NCBI GenBank assembly: GCA_001898935.1
Contig: MKVT01000006.1
Coordinates: 99,660-163,659, forward strand
Source: Paludibacter sp. 47-17
Lineage (GTDB): Bacteria > Bacteroidota > Bacteroidia > Bacteroidales > Paludibacteraceae
Direction: 5' to 3'
DNA: 64,000 bases
Shown: positions 53,492 through 63,600 of the stretch, one piece after another
Numbering within the stretch: position 1 is the first letter of the stretch
How the letters are laid out: each line of letters begins with the position of its first letter
The notes under the pieces: generated by a model
What the model saw: the letters and a program-made list of their open reading frames with translations, nothing else
Database searches by the model: none
What the model was told of the DNA's origin: nothing
Translations under genes and position numbers: made by a program

Positions 53492-54244
53492 CTATGTGTG
53501 ATTTTCAGTGATGTAATGCTCAATAATCAAATGCAGGTAGCGTGCCGCATACCGGTCGACAAACTGAATGGCCAGTTCGTGCGACGATTCGTCGGCCGTA
53601 TCGGAAATGACCCTGACCACGGCCAATGGCACACCGAAATCATGACAAACCTGCGCCACTGCCGCTCCTTCCATTTCAACACAAAGTACAGTGGGCAACC
53701 GGTCTCTGATCGCTTCTTTGACCAGGGTGGAGCCTATAAACTGATCGCCACTGGCAATATCGCCCGAATAAAGTCCGGGTCGGCCCATTCCATTTTCACG
53801 GAGTTGCTGCAAAAATCCCGCTTCTTGCCGAAGCATTCCTGCCGAAGCATCGAACACTCGTTTGCTCAATGCCGTATCGGTCGCGAAAAACTGCTTGCCC
53901 GTGAGCGGCACTTCGTACCGGGGCATTAGCGGACGGGCATCCATATCGTGCTGAATAAGCCGCTCCGCTACAACAATATCGCCCACCGACAGGCAGGCCG
54001 ACACGCCCCCCGCCACTCCCGTAAATACCAGTTCATTCACCCCGAACAGCTCGATCAACGTGGTGGCCGTCGTTGCAGCAGCTACTTTCCCCCATCGTGA
54101 AAAAACCGCTACCACAGGAACTCCTTTCAAGTATCCTGTGTAATACTTCCGGTTGCCGTGTACCTGCACTTCCGCCTGTTCCATCCCGGCCACTATCTGC
54201 TCCATTTCCTCGGGCATCGCTCCCATCAACCCCATCTTTTTCAT
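53492..54244 (-). CDS. mtnN: MTA/SAH nucleosidase
   Basis: A 250-residue enzyme that hydrolyses methylthioadenosine and S-adenosylhomocysteine. Family marks are KMGLMGAMPEEMEQI (catalytic Glu near residue 12), NELVFTGVAGGVSACLSVGD, VLCVEMEGAAVAQVCHDFGV and VRVISDTADES with the catalytic Asp. It belongs to methyl-cycle recycling and can produce the precursor of AI-2 if LuxS is present. The start overlaps the M48 protease stop by four bases, so they are coupled. Confidence 0.95.
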   Translation of the reverse strand: MKKMGLMGAMPEEMEQIVAGMEQAEVQVHGNRKYYTGYLKGVPVVAVFSRWGKVAAATTATTLIELFGVNELVFTGVAGGVSACLSVGDIVVAERLIQHDMDARPLMPRYEVPLTGKQFFATDTALSKRVFDASAGMLRQEAGFLQQLRENGMGRPGLYSGDIASGDQFIGSTLVKEAIRDRLPTVLCVEMEGAAVAQVCHDFGVPLAVVRVISDTADESSHELAIQFVDRYAARYLHLIIEHYITENHT

Positions 54245-55470
54245 GCGGCAATCTTTTTAATACGTTGGTATAAGGTAGGGTGCGAATAATTGAAAAACAC
54301 ATACAAGGGATGAGGCATCAGGTTACTCAACGATGTGGCCGATAATTTCTTGAGCGATGAAACAAGGGCATCCGAATAACCATAGCGCGCGGCAAAAGCA
54401 TCGGCCTGGTATTCATGACGCCGTGAGAACAGGTTCCCGAGCAGGTCGAATACCATTGAAACCGGGGTGTAAATGGTGAAAAACACAAGTGCGTTCACAT
54501 GAAATGATGCCGCGGTACCACCGGCTGCCATAGCAGGCAAGTCGCTTTTGAGGGTTAAGCCCAGCAAATAAAACAATAACAAATTAAACGGTAACGACAG
54601 CAGCAGACCTTTCAGCACATGCCGGTGCTTGTAATGACCGATCTCGTGCGCCAACACGGCCACAATCTCATCAATTGTCATTTGGGCTATAAGCGTGTCG
54701 TATAACACAATCCGCTTGCGGGGACCCAAACCCGAGAAATAGGCATTGGCCTTGGTCGATCGCCGCGAACCGTCGATAACGAAAATATTATCGATCTTAA
54801 ATCCCGCTTTTTCGGCAAACGACGAAATGGCCGTACGCAATTCACCGGCTTCGAGCGGTGTTTGCTTGTTGAAAAGCGGCACGATCCATTCCGAATAAAA
54901 CATACTCATTACAAGCCCGAAAAACGTTAGCACACCGAATGCCAACAACCAGAAATAAGTGCTGGTGAGCAGATAAATCCAAACGATGAGCGCCAACAAA
55001 CCACCTCCGAGCACGATCATCAACAGGGTCGATTTCAGTTTATCCAGTAAAAACAGCCCCGGAGTCGTTTTATTAAAACCAAATTTTGCCTCTATCACAA
55101 AGGTATCGTAATAATCAAACGGTAAATTCAGCAAGTCGCTTACAATAAAAAGCACTCCAAAAAACAATAATGAACGCAAAATTTCGTTATCTGTCACAGG
55201 AAGCAACCATGTATCAAGCCAGCCAAATCCTCCCGCGACATACATCCCGGCAATCAGCAGTAAATTGAAAGTGGCGCTTAGGGTTCCGAATTTAACATTG
55301 GTACGGAAATACTCTTGCTGACGGGAGTAACTCTCCGGATCGTAAATACCGGAAAGTTCGGAGGGTAAAGGAATTCGCGAATTCCGGACGTTTAAAACCG
55401 ACAACCATCGGTTCAGCCCGTATTCAGCGACCAGGATCACGAGGATGAGAGCTAGTAGCAGCGTATGCAT
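54241..55470 (-). CDS. M48-family membrane metalloprotease (Ste24/CAAX protease-like)
   Basis: A 409-residue membrane protein with several helices in the first 200 residues. The zinc motif is AVLAHEIGHYKHRHVLKG (HExxH) and the third ligand Glu is in FSRRHEYQADAFAARYGY. The layout, including the N-terminal Ste24 domain with DYYDTFVIEAKFGFNKTTPG, matches Bacteroidetes Ste24-like proteases. It probably acts in inner-membrane protein quality control. It precedes mtnN on the same transcript. Confidence 0.93.
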   Translation of the reverse strand: MHTLLLALILVILVAEYGLNRWLSVLNVRNSRIPLPSELSGIYDPESYSRQQEYFRTNVKFGTLSATFNLLLIAGMYVAGGFGWLDTWLLPVTDNEILRSLLFFGVLFIVSDLLNLPFDYYDTFVIEAKFGFNKTTPGLFLLDKLKSTLLMIVLGGGLLALIVWIYLLTSTYFWLLAFGVLTFFGLVMSMFYSEWIVPLFNKQTPLEAGELRTAISSFAEKAGFKIDNIFVIDGSRRSTKANAYFSGLGPRKRIVLYDTLIAQMTIDEIVAVLAHEIGHYKHRHVLKGLLLSLPFNLLLFYLLGLTLKSDLPAMAAGGTAASFHVNALVFFTIYTPVSMVFDLLGNLFSRRHEYQADAFAARYGYSDALVSSLKKLSATSLSNLMPHPLYVFFNYSHPTLYQRIKKIAA

Positions 55471-55512
55471 GCGTTCAGTTTAAAGTAAGAAAAACGGTGA
55501 TTTTTCGCGACA

Positions 55513-55520
55513 CAAATATA
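55513..55520 (-). promoter_or_regulatory. Candidate -7 box for the M48 protease gene
   Basis: Reads TATATTTG on the minus strand, 42 bases before the ATG at 55470; divergent from the metallophosphoesterase promoter. Confidence 0.5.
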
Positions 55521-55547
55521 AAAAAAATGTGCATATTAACGAAATAA

Positions 55548-55578
55548 TTTGAAAATTTATTATTAAAAAGTATCTTTG
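55548..55578 (+). promoter_or_regulatory. Promoter of the metallophosphoesterase-tilS operon
   Basis: TTTG at 55548-55551 and TATCTTTG at 55571-55578, separated by 19 bases, match both elements of the Bacteroidetes consensus. The ATG is at 55606. It is the best promoter in the window. Confidence 0.72.
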
Positions 55579-55605
55579 CTCCCACAATCACAACACATTT
55601 AACAT

Positions 55606-56805
55606 ATGCGTTTTTATACTCTTGCTCTTGTATTTCTGTTACTTACCGTCATATTGCCGGATTTGTTTTTTTATTTCAAACTAAAAAAACACCGCGCCAA
55701 CCCCCTGCTCATTATCCTGAACTTCCTTCCGGCCGCCTTTTTTTTGGTGGCATTTCTTGTAATGAAGTTCACGAGCGACGAGAATTATAATCCGCGCACC
55801 TTTAATACCTACATGTGGATCAACTTTTCGTATATGCTCGTGTACATACCGAAACTGATTTATATCCTGTTTCACTTTTTGAATTACCTGGTCAATCTCT
55901 TTCTCAAGGAAAAAATATACCTCATTCGCTATGCCGGAGTGCTGGTGGCCATGTTCGCGATTATATTGATGGCACACGGGGCTTTTGTGAATCCGAAAAA
56001 TCCGCAGGTACGCACCGTTGAACTCGCTGTCGAAGGCTTGCCCGAAGCTTTCCGGGGATACAAAATCGTTCAGATCTCCGATATCCACCTGGGCAGTTTC
56101 GGAGGAAGGCAGAGCTACCTGGAACCTGCAGTGAAACTCATCAACGAACAGGATGCCGACATCATCGTGTTCACCGGCGATATGGTAAACAATTACCAGG
56201 AGGAAATGCGTGGATGGGATCCTCTTTTTCAGCAACTTGAATCGAGAGTAGGCAAATATGCCATCCTGGGCAACCACGACTACGGCGATTATTCGTCGTG
56301 GGATAACCCCGCACAGAAATCGGCTAATCTCGACTCCGTCAAACAGAATATTCGTGATTTCGGATTTACCTTACTGCTCAATCAACACGTCGATCTGGTT
56401 CGCGACAACGATACGATTCAATTGCTGGGCGTCGAAAACTGGGGCAAACCTCCTTTTCCGAAATACGGAAGCCTGACCAAGACCCTGAAAGGTACCAAAC
56501 CGGGTAAACCCAAAATACTGCTTTCACACGACCCGTCGCACTGGAGAGGCGAGATTCTCGACTATCCTGAGATTGCACTTACGCTTTCGGGACATACGCA
56601 TGCGGCTCAGCTGGCCTTTAATTGGTACGGCAAAAAAGTATCGCCCTCGTCGTGGATGTATAAAGAATGGGATGGTTTGTACGAGGACAACGGACAATAC
56701 CTCTATATCAACCGCGGACTGGGATTTATCGGAATTCCCGTGCGCATCGGCATATCACGACCCGAAATTACTGTAATTCAATTAATCCCTGCCGCTAAAG
56801 AATGA
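55606..56805 (+). CDS. Membrane-anchored metallophosphoesterase
   Basis: A 399-residue protein with four N-terminal membrane helices (about 3-20, 33-48, 70-90, 105-122). A calcineurin-like catalytic domain follows, with all five metal motifs: QISDIHLGSFGG, VFTGDMVNN, ILGNHDYGDY, LLSHDPSHW and LSGHTHAAQ. The arrangement is like YkuE/LpxG-type enzymes that act on the membrane face. The substrate (phospholipid, UDP-sugar or other) is unknown. The stop overlaps the next gene by four bases. Confidence 0.9.
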   Translation: MRFYTLALVFLLLTVILPDLFFYFKLKKHRANPLLIILNFLPAAFFLVAFLVMKFTSDENYNPRTFNTYMWINFSYMLVYIPKLIYILFHFLNYLVNLFLKEKIYLIRYAGVLVAMFAIILMAHGAFVNPKNPQVRTVELAVEGLPEAFRGYKIVQISDIHLGSFGGRQSYLEPAVKLINEQDADIIVFTGDMVNNYQEEMRGWDPLFQQLESRVGKYAILGNHDYGDYSSWDNPAQKSANLDSVKQNIRDFGFTLLLNQHVDLVRDNDTIQLLGVENWGKPPFPKYGSLTKTLKGTKPGKPKILLSHDPSHWRGEILDYPEIALTLSGHTHAAQLAFNWYGKKVSPSSWMYKEWDGLYEDNGQYLYINRGLGFIGIPVRIGISRPEITVIQLIPAAKE

Positions 56806-57764
56806 GGAGCAAGCTGCTACATATAGTCATGCTGATGTTCACACTGCTGAGCATGCTCAGTTGCGACCGGTCGTCGGCCGATGAAATCACCATAGGCATT
56901 CCCGATGGTCCTTCGGTGATCAGCCTCATCAGACTGATCGACAATCCTCCGGTAATTGAAGGTAAACAGGTGAAATTTGTGATACATTCCGAACCGCTGC
57001 AAATACAGGCCCTGATGGTTCAGAAAAAACTCGATTTTGCCATGTTGCCTACGGTCATGGCTGCCAACCTGTACAACAAAAACGTCGATTACCGGCTGCT
57101 GGCCGTGCCGGTGTGGGGCACCCTGTATATCGTTACCAACGATAGCAGCTTGCACGACACGAGCGACTTGCACGACCGTACCGTGCATATTTTCGGACAG
57201 GGAACTACCGCCGATGTACTTTTTCGTCATTTCATGCAGCAAAAACAGCTCGACAACCTGAAAATCGACTATAGCTACTTCACCAATCAGGAGGTGGCGC
57301 TGGGATTGCTCAACCGTACCATCCAGACGGCTATCGTATCGGAACCCCTGGTAAGCATGATGGTGGCCAAAGATCCTCAGATCCGTATTATCAGCGAGCT
57401 GACCGTGGAATCGGGGCAGCAACACCTGCAACAGAATATTTTTGCTCAGACTGCTTTCGTGGTGAATGCCGATCTTGCCGTCGAAAACCCCGGACTGGTC
57501 GAGAAAGTACTGTCGCATGTCGAAGCAAGTTGTATTGCCGTGCGCATTCGGCCCGAGAATACGGCACGCTTGCTGTTCCAGCACAAACATACCGACGATA
57601 TCGGGATAGCAATGCGCTCAATTCCGTTGTGTAATATTAAATATGTAAGGGCAAACGAGATTCGTGAAGAACTCAATCAGTATTTACGGATATTTTTCAC
57701 TTTCGATCCGGCAAGCATTGGTGGCAAATTGCCCGACGATCAGTTTATTGTGGATGAAGAGTAA
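56802..57764 (+). CDS. ABC importer substrate-binding lipoprotein (SsuA/THI5-like)
   Basis: A 320-residue protein with a lipoprotein signal ending MLSC (Cys at about residue 23). The fold resembles NMT1/SsuA-type binding proteins: EITIGIPDGPSVISLIRLID, a MVQKKLDFAMLPTVMAANLY segment and a later AIVSEPLVSMMVAK. Such proteins bind sulfonates, nitrate, bicarbonate or thiamine precursors; the ligand cannot be named here. It overlaps both neighbours and is coupled to the fused permease-ATPase that follows. Confidence 0.85.
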   Translation: MRSKLLHIVMLMFTLLSMLSCDRSSADEITIGIPDGPSVISLIRLIDNPPVIEGKQVKFVIHSEPLQIQALMVQKKLDFAMLPTVMAANLYNKNVDYRLLAVPVWGTLYIVTNDSSLHDTSDLHDRTVHIFGQGTTADVLFRHFMQQKQLDNLKIDYSYFTNQEVALGLLNRTIQTAIVSEPLVSMMVAKDPQIRIISELTVESGQQHLQQNIFAQTAFVVNADLAVENPGLVEKVLSHVEASCIAVRIRPENTARLLFQHKHTDDIGIAMRSIPLCNIKYVRANEIREELNQYLRIFFTFDPASIGGKLPDDQFIVDEE

Positions 57765-59142
57765 ATTTTCACCGGCATGGCTTAGCGTTGCTGCCATCCT
57801 CCTTCTTTGGCAGATCGCTGCAATCCGGGTGAATCATCCGGCGTTGTTTCCATCGGTCACACAGCTGCTGGGTTCCATCCTCGAGATGGTGAGCACCGCT
57901 TCCTTTTACCGGTCGTTTGTGATGACAATGGCACGTGCAGTGATTGCGTTTTTGCTGGCTGCGCTTCTTGCCTTACCGGCGTCGATGGCCTCCTTTCATT
58001 CCCCGTTCTGGAAATCCTTTTTTCATCCCCTGATCGTGGTGTTGCGTTCGGTACCGGTTATTGCCGTCGTGCTCATCGCCCTCTTGTACCTCTCTCCGGC
58101 CCGGCTGCCTCTTATCATCGGCTGCATCACCATGCTCCCCATTCTGTATCAGAATTTTCTGAGTGCCTGGGAACTCACCGATCCTAAGCTGATCGAAATG
58201 GCCCGCCTCTATCAGAAAACAGCGACACAACGCTTCCGGTATGTTTATTTTCTTCAATCCAAAGCGTTGCTCTTTTCCGGCATTGCCACTGCCACAGGAT
58301 TCGGCTGGCGTGCTATCATCATCGGCGAAGTACTTTCGGGCCCTGTTGCAGGTATAGGTACAGCCATGAAAAAATCGCAGGCCTATATCGATATGCCGGG
58401 ACTGCTCACCTGGACCCTCATTGCCATCGGCGGAGGCTTTCTCATCGAATCGATCTGGAAAAAAGCCGCTTCCTTCAATTATCGCCCCACCTTAAAGACG
58501 ATCGACTCACCCTACCCCGCTAAAAACGACGAACCGGAGGCGAGTCCTTCACTTACACTCGGCGCTATTTCATTTTCCTACGACGGTAAAAAAATTCTCG
58601 ACAACATCAGCCTGCAGCTATCCCCTGCTCATATCTATCAGCTGAGGAGTATTTCTGGTTCGGGAAAAACCACGCTGTTGAAAATTATGGCCGGCATATT
58701 GCATCCCGCCACGGGAACTGTTCAGCGATCGTCGATCCGTCGGATTGCATTTTCGTTTCAGGATCAGCGGTTGATCCCAATGCTCACCGTCGAACAGAAT
58801 ATTGCTTTTGCGCTCCGGAGTTTTCCGGCACTGACTACCCTACAGCAGCAACGCCTCGATCAATTGTTGCAGCGAGCGGGATTGACCGATCACCGGCATA
58901 AATTACCAGGCGAACTGAGCGGAGGCGAACAACAACGGGTGAATCTGATCAGAGCGTTGTTGTTGCAAGCCGACCTGCTGTTGCTCGACGAACCGTTGAC
59001 AGGGCTGGATGCCGGGATAAAACACAATCTGTTGCAGCTGCTCAACGAAGAAATAAGCCGGTCGTCCGCGCCGGTTGTATGGGCAACCCACGAAAACACC
59101 GGAGATTTAACAGTACCCACCGTAGTAATCCGTGAATTATGA
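57754..59142 (+). CDS. Fused ABC importer permease and ATPase
   Basis: A 462-residue single-chain importer. The N-terminal half (about 1-240) is a SsuC/TauC-like permease of about six helices with the EAA-type loop AWELTDPKLIEMARLYQKTA. The C-terminal half (about 265-462) is an ATPase with Walker A SISGSGKTTLLKIM, signature LSGGEQQRVNLIRALL, Walker B LLLLDEPLTGLD and switch His in ATHE. In Walker A the first Gly is Ser, an uncommon but tolerated change. These two parts are normally separate genes. The ATG at 57754 lies inside the end of the lipoprotein gene; earlier in-frame starts would overlap it by 100 bases. Confidence 0.88.
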   Translation: MKSKFSPAWLSVAAILLLWQIAAIRVNHPALFPSVTQLLGSILEMVSTASFYRSFVMTMARAVIAFLLAALLALPASMASFHSPFWKSFFHPLIVVLRSVPVIAVVLIALLYLSPARLPLIIGCITMLPILYQNFLSAWELTDPKLIEMARLYQKTATQRFRYVYFLQSKALLFSGIATATGFGWRAIIIGEVLSGPVAGIGTAMKKSQAYIDMPGLLTWTLIAIGGGFLIESIWKKAASFNYRPTLKTIDSPYPAKNDEPEASPSLTLGAISFSYDGKKILDNISLQLSPAHIYQLRSISGSGKTTLLKIMAGILHPATGTVQRSSIRRIAFSFQDQRLIPMLTVEQNIAFALRSFPALTTLQQQRLDQLLQRAGLTDHRHKLPGELSGGEQQRVNLIRALLLQADLLLLDEPLTGLDAGIKHNLLQLLNEEISRSSAPVVWATHENTGDLTVPTVVIREL

Positions 59143-60452
59143 ACGATTTCAGAGCTGTCGTACAAACCCATCTGGAAAAAAACAGATTGATTCCCGATGC
59201 TTCGCTACCCTTAATTATCGGATTAAGCGGAGGAGCCGACTCGGTAGCTTTACTCCATGTGCTGGTCGATCTGGGGTATACCTGCCGGCCGGCACATTGC
59301 AATTTCCAGCTGCGGGGAGAAGAATCGGAACGCGACGAACAATTTGCGATGGCCCGTGCACATGCATTGGGACTTCCGATCGAAACAATCCGTTTTGACA
59401 CCTCCCAATACGCCAGGGAACATAAACTATCCATCGAGATGGCAGCACGGGAGCTGCGTTATCGCTGGTTCGAAGAACTCCGCTTACAACACCGGGCAGC
59501 CCATATCGCGGTCGGACATCATGCCGACGATAATATTGAAACCGTGTTGCTGAATTTAATCAGGGGCACCGGACTGAAAGGCCTGACCGGAATGCAGGCT
59601 GCGAATGGATATGTGATCAGACCTTTACTGGGAGTAAACCGGCAGGACATCCTTGAATACCTGCAACAGGAACGCTTGCCGTTTATCGAAGATTCTTCCA
59701 ATGCCGCCTCCGATTATACCAGAAATAAAATACGAAACCGGTTGATTCCGATGATTCAAACCATCAACCCCTCGTTTACCGATGGCTTCAGGGATACCAT
59801 ACAGCACCTGAATTCGAGTTATGTTTTTCAACAAAAAAAAGTGGCTGAAATAAAGAGCCTGGTGGCCGATTTCAACCATGAGACCTGTTACATTTCGATT
59901 ACAAAATTTTTAGAGGCGGGAGGCGATGAATTTATTCTGTACGAGCTTCTCAACGAATTTAATTTTAACAAAACACATGTAAAAAAAATTTTCGCATCGA
60001 TCGGAGGCATCAGCGGAAAGCAGTTTTACTCCCCTACTCATTCGCTTTTAAAGGACCGGGACCTGCTCCACATACGGCCGCTCCATACGCCGGACAGCAA
60101 CCGCCTGCCCCGGATCAGCTGTAGATGCTTTGTCCCGGACAAGGATTTTTCGGTATCGACCGATCCGTGGGTTGCGCACCTGGATGGTGGAATGATTCAA
60201 CACCCGATAAAAATAAGACTTTGGAAAACAGGCGATTACTTTTACCCTCTCGGCCTCAATCGCAAGAAAAAAATAAGCGACTTACTCATCGATCTGAAAA
60301 TCGACAGGAATAAAAAACAGTCCATCTATGTCGTAACCACCCATACCGGCACTACCGAGACGATCGTCTGGGTACCGGGAATACGGATCGATCACCGGTT
60401 TCGCGTTACAGACACAACATCAGAAATTGCCGAAATCAGGTTACTCCGCTGA
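59139..60452 (+). CDS. tilS: TilS, tRNA(Ile)-lysidine synthetase
   Basis: A 437-residue ATP-pyrophosphatase that modifies C34 of tRNA-Ile(CAU) to lysidine, an essential step for reading AUA. It has the P-loop LIIGLSGGADSVALLHVLVD, AVGHHADDNIETVLLNLIRG and SNAASDYTRNKIRNRLIP. A C-terminal substrate-binding domain (LWKTGDYFYPLGLNRKKKIS) follows. Length is normal. It is the last gene of the coupled operon starting at 55606, overlapping the ABC gene by four bases. Confidence 0.97.
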   Translation: MNDFRAVVQTHLEKNRLIPDASLPLIIGLSGGADSVALLHVLVDLGYTCRPAHCNFQLRGEESERDEQFAMARAHALGLPIETIRFDTSQYAREHKLSIEMAARELRYRWFEELRLQHRAAHIAVGHHADDNIETVLLNLIRGTGLKGLTGMQAANGYVIRPLLGVNRQDILEYLQQERLPFIEDSSNAASDYTRNKIRNRLIPMIQTINPSFTDGFRDTIQHLNSSYVFQQKKVAEIKSLVADFNHETCYISITKFLEAGGDEFILYELLNEFNFNKTHVKKIFASIGGISGKQFYSPTHSLLKDRDLLHIRPLHTPDSNRLPRISCRCFVPDKDFSVSTDPWVAHLDGGMIQHPIKIRLWKTGDYFYPLGLNRKKKISDLLIDLKIDRNKKQSIYVVTTHTGTTETIVWVPGIRIDHRFRVTDTTSEIAEIRLLR

Positions 60453-60534
60453 TCGCTTCCCTTATATTTGAATTAATATTTAATATTGTTGATAAGTTTC
60501 ATGAAATTGAAATGCAAAATAGTTTTTAATAACT

Positions 60535-60542
60535 TATATTTG
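60535..60542 (+). promoter_or_regulatory. Candidate -7 box for the TonB receptor gene
   Basis: TATATTTG lies 73 bases before the ATG at 60616. A second copy of the same octamer at 60463-60470 is further upstream. Neither has a clear -33 TTTG, so the choice between them is open. Confidence 0.4.
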
Positions 60543-60615
60543 CACGCTAATCAATATTTGTTAATCTATTTAAATTTCAAAAAGGTTAATTTAGTAAAAT
60601 CAAACGATTAAAAAC

Positions 60616-63600
60616 ATGAGACAGTTGAAAAGAATGATTCTTGCATTTCTGGTAGTGTTCGCCACTACGTTGAGTGCACAGGTTACAACATCCAGTATGA
60701 CTGGAAAGGTTGTTTCGGGAGGTGAGGCCGTAATTGGCGCATCGGTCGTTGTGAAACATGAGCCATCGGGTACAACCTATGGAACTGTGACCAACACCGA
60801 CGGGCGGTTTAACCTGAATGGTATGCGTGTCGGAGGTCCTTACAATGTGGTTATTACCTACGTAGGCCTGAATGATGTGCGTTTAAGCGGCATACAGCTT
60901 CAGTTGGGCGAGATTTACCCGCTGAATGTAGAAATGCGTGAAACAGCCGAAGAATTGAGCGAATTGGTGGTATCGGCAGTAAGAACCAAATTTACTTCGG
61001 AAAAAACGGGAGCCTCGACCAACATTGCTTCCAGCGTGATTTCGTCGATGCCTACCATCAATCGTAGCATTTCGGATATTGCCCGTCTTTCGCCCTATGC
61101 TTCGGGCATGAGCTTCGCAGGGAGCGACGGCCGTTCGACCAACTTTACCGTGGACGGAGCTAATTTCAACAACAACTTTGGTTTATCGTCGAACCTTCCC
61201 GGCGGCGGCAATCCCATTTCGCTGGATGCTATCGAAGAAATTCAGGTGGTGGTAACTCCGTTCGACGTACGTCAGACTAACTTTATCGGTGGCGGTGTAA
61301 ATGCAATTACCAAATCGGGAACCAATACCTTCAAAGGAACCGCATATACTTATTTTACCAACCAGGATTTGCGTGGTAATAAACTGGGAACCTACGATTT
61401 CGGCCCGCGTCCCGAATCGTCGCGTAATATCTATGGCGCCACCATCGGCGGACCCATCATCAAGAATAAGCTGTTCTTCTTTGTAAATGCCGAAATGGAA
61501 AAAAAACCGGGACAGGTCGTCAACTGGAGAGCGTCGGAAAACGGGATCAGCGACGGAAAAACAACTTCGCGTACCAGTGTTGCCGATATGGAACGCGTTC
61601 GCAAACACCTGATCGACAACTACGGATATGATCCCGGATCCTATACCGATTTCCCGGGCGATGAAAGTAATATTAAATTACTGGCCCGTATCGACTGGAA
61701 CATCGACACTAAAAACAAGTTGAACTTCCGCTACAACTACACAAAAAACCAGGCATGGAATTCCACCAATGGCAACTCTACCGATGCAGGTTCGCGTAAC
61801 CAAAATATGAACCGTATTTCGCAATACGGAATGGCGTTCTCGAATTCCTTGTATTCGATGGACAATATCGTAAACTCGTTCTCGGCCGAATTAAACTCCA
61901 GGCTGACCGATCAAATGTCGAACCAATTGCTGGTAACTTACACCAAGATTGACGACATACGTGGCTCTAATTCCGATAAATTCCCTTTTATCGACATTCT
62001 TGCCGGTCGCGACGGCAACGGAAATCCGATCATCGAACCTTACATTTCGGCAGGTTACGAGCTGTTTACCTGGAACAATGGGGTTCACAACAATGTACTT
62101 ACCATTACCGATAACTTCACTTACTACCTCGACAAGCATAAGATCACCGCCGGTCTGAGCTACGAAAACCAGATGGCCAACAACGCGTATATGCGTAATG
62201 GTACCGGATATTATCGTTATGCCAGCATCGACGACTTTCTGAATCAGGCTGCACCCATCGACTTTGCAATCACCTATGGATATGCGGGCGAACAAAACCC
62301 CGCTGCCGAAGTTCGTTTCAACCAGTTTGGCGGTTATATTCAGGATGAATGGAATGCTTACGACAACATTAAGTTAACCTATGGCCTCCGTGCCGACATG
62401 TTGGTTTTCGACAACAACCTGATTCGTAACAATGCTATTTACAAGCTCGATTTCGGCGGACGGAAAATCGATACGGGAGCCTGGCCTTCGTCGAAGGTAC
62501 TGCTGTCGCCCCGTATCGGATTCACCTGGGATGTATTCAACGACCAGACACTTAAGGTTCGCGGCGGTACCGGTATTTTCACCGGACGCTTACCGTTGGT
62601 TTTCTTTACCAACATGCCTACCAACTCGGGAATGGTACAGGGAAGTTTCAAAGCGGTAACAACTTACAACTCCGACGGAACCATCAAAGCGTCGGATCCT
62701 AAACTGGCTACTTTAGCCGGTAAAATGATTACGAATACCAACGAAATGATCAGCAAACTGGGACTGAAAAATACAATTTCGCCCGAAGATGGTGCGCTGC
62801 CCTCCGAAATAGCCGGTGTCGATCCTGATTTCAAAATGCCTCAGGTTTGGAAAACCTCGATTGCTGTCGATTATCAGATTCCTACTTCGTTCCCGATGAC
62901 CCTTACGATGGAAGGAATTGTTACACAAACCATCAATGGTGTGATGCTGAAAAATTACGACTTGAAAAATCCTGACAATACATGGCAGCGTTTCGACGGT
63001 AAAGACGATCGCTACATTTATCCGGCCAACTTCAAGTACAACAACCGTAATGCCTTTATTCTCTCGAACAACAGCGAAGGTTGGGGCGTAATTGGTAATA
63101 TTACCCTTACTGCCGAACCGATTAAAAATCTTAACCTGATGGCAGCTTACACCATCACCGAATCGAAAGAAATGACGGGCATGCCCGGTAGTAATGCCGG
63201 TTCGGCTTATGGCGGTTTGCTTGCCGTAAATGGTCCTCACCTGCTCCAGCTGCAACGTTCGCAGTACGTGGTTCCTCATAAGGCTATTGCTTCGGTGTCG
63301 TACCGCTTACCTTATGCCAACGATCGCATGGCTACTTCTATCAATGTATTCTATTCGGGAGCATCGCCGTTTGGCAATAGCTTTACCTACTCGACCGACA
63401 TGAACGGCGATGGCTATCGTACCGATCTCATTTACATTCCGGCTGCCAAAGGCGATATCAAGTTCAAAACGACAGAAGACGAAACTGCATTCTTTGCATT
63501 TATGGAACAAGACAAATACCTGAGTGCCAACAAAGGTAAATATGCCGAAGCGTATAGCGCCCGTGCTCCATGGGTCAACAACTTCGACCTTCGTCTGACT

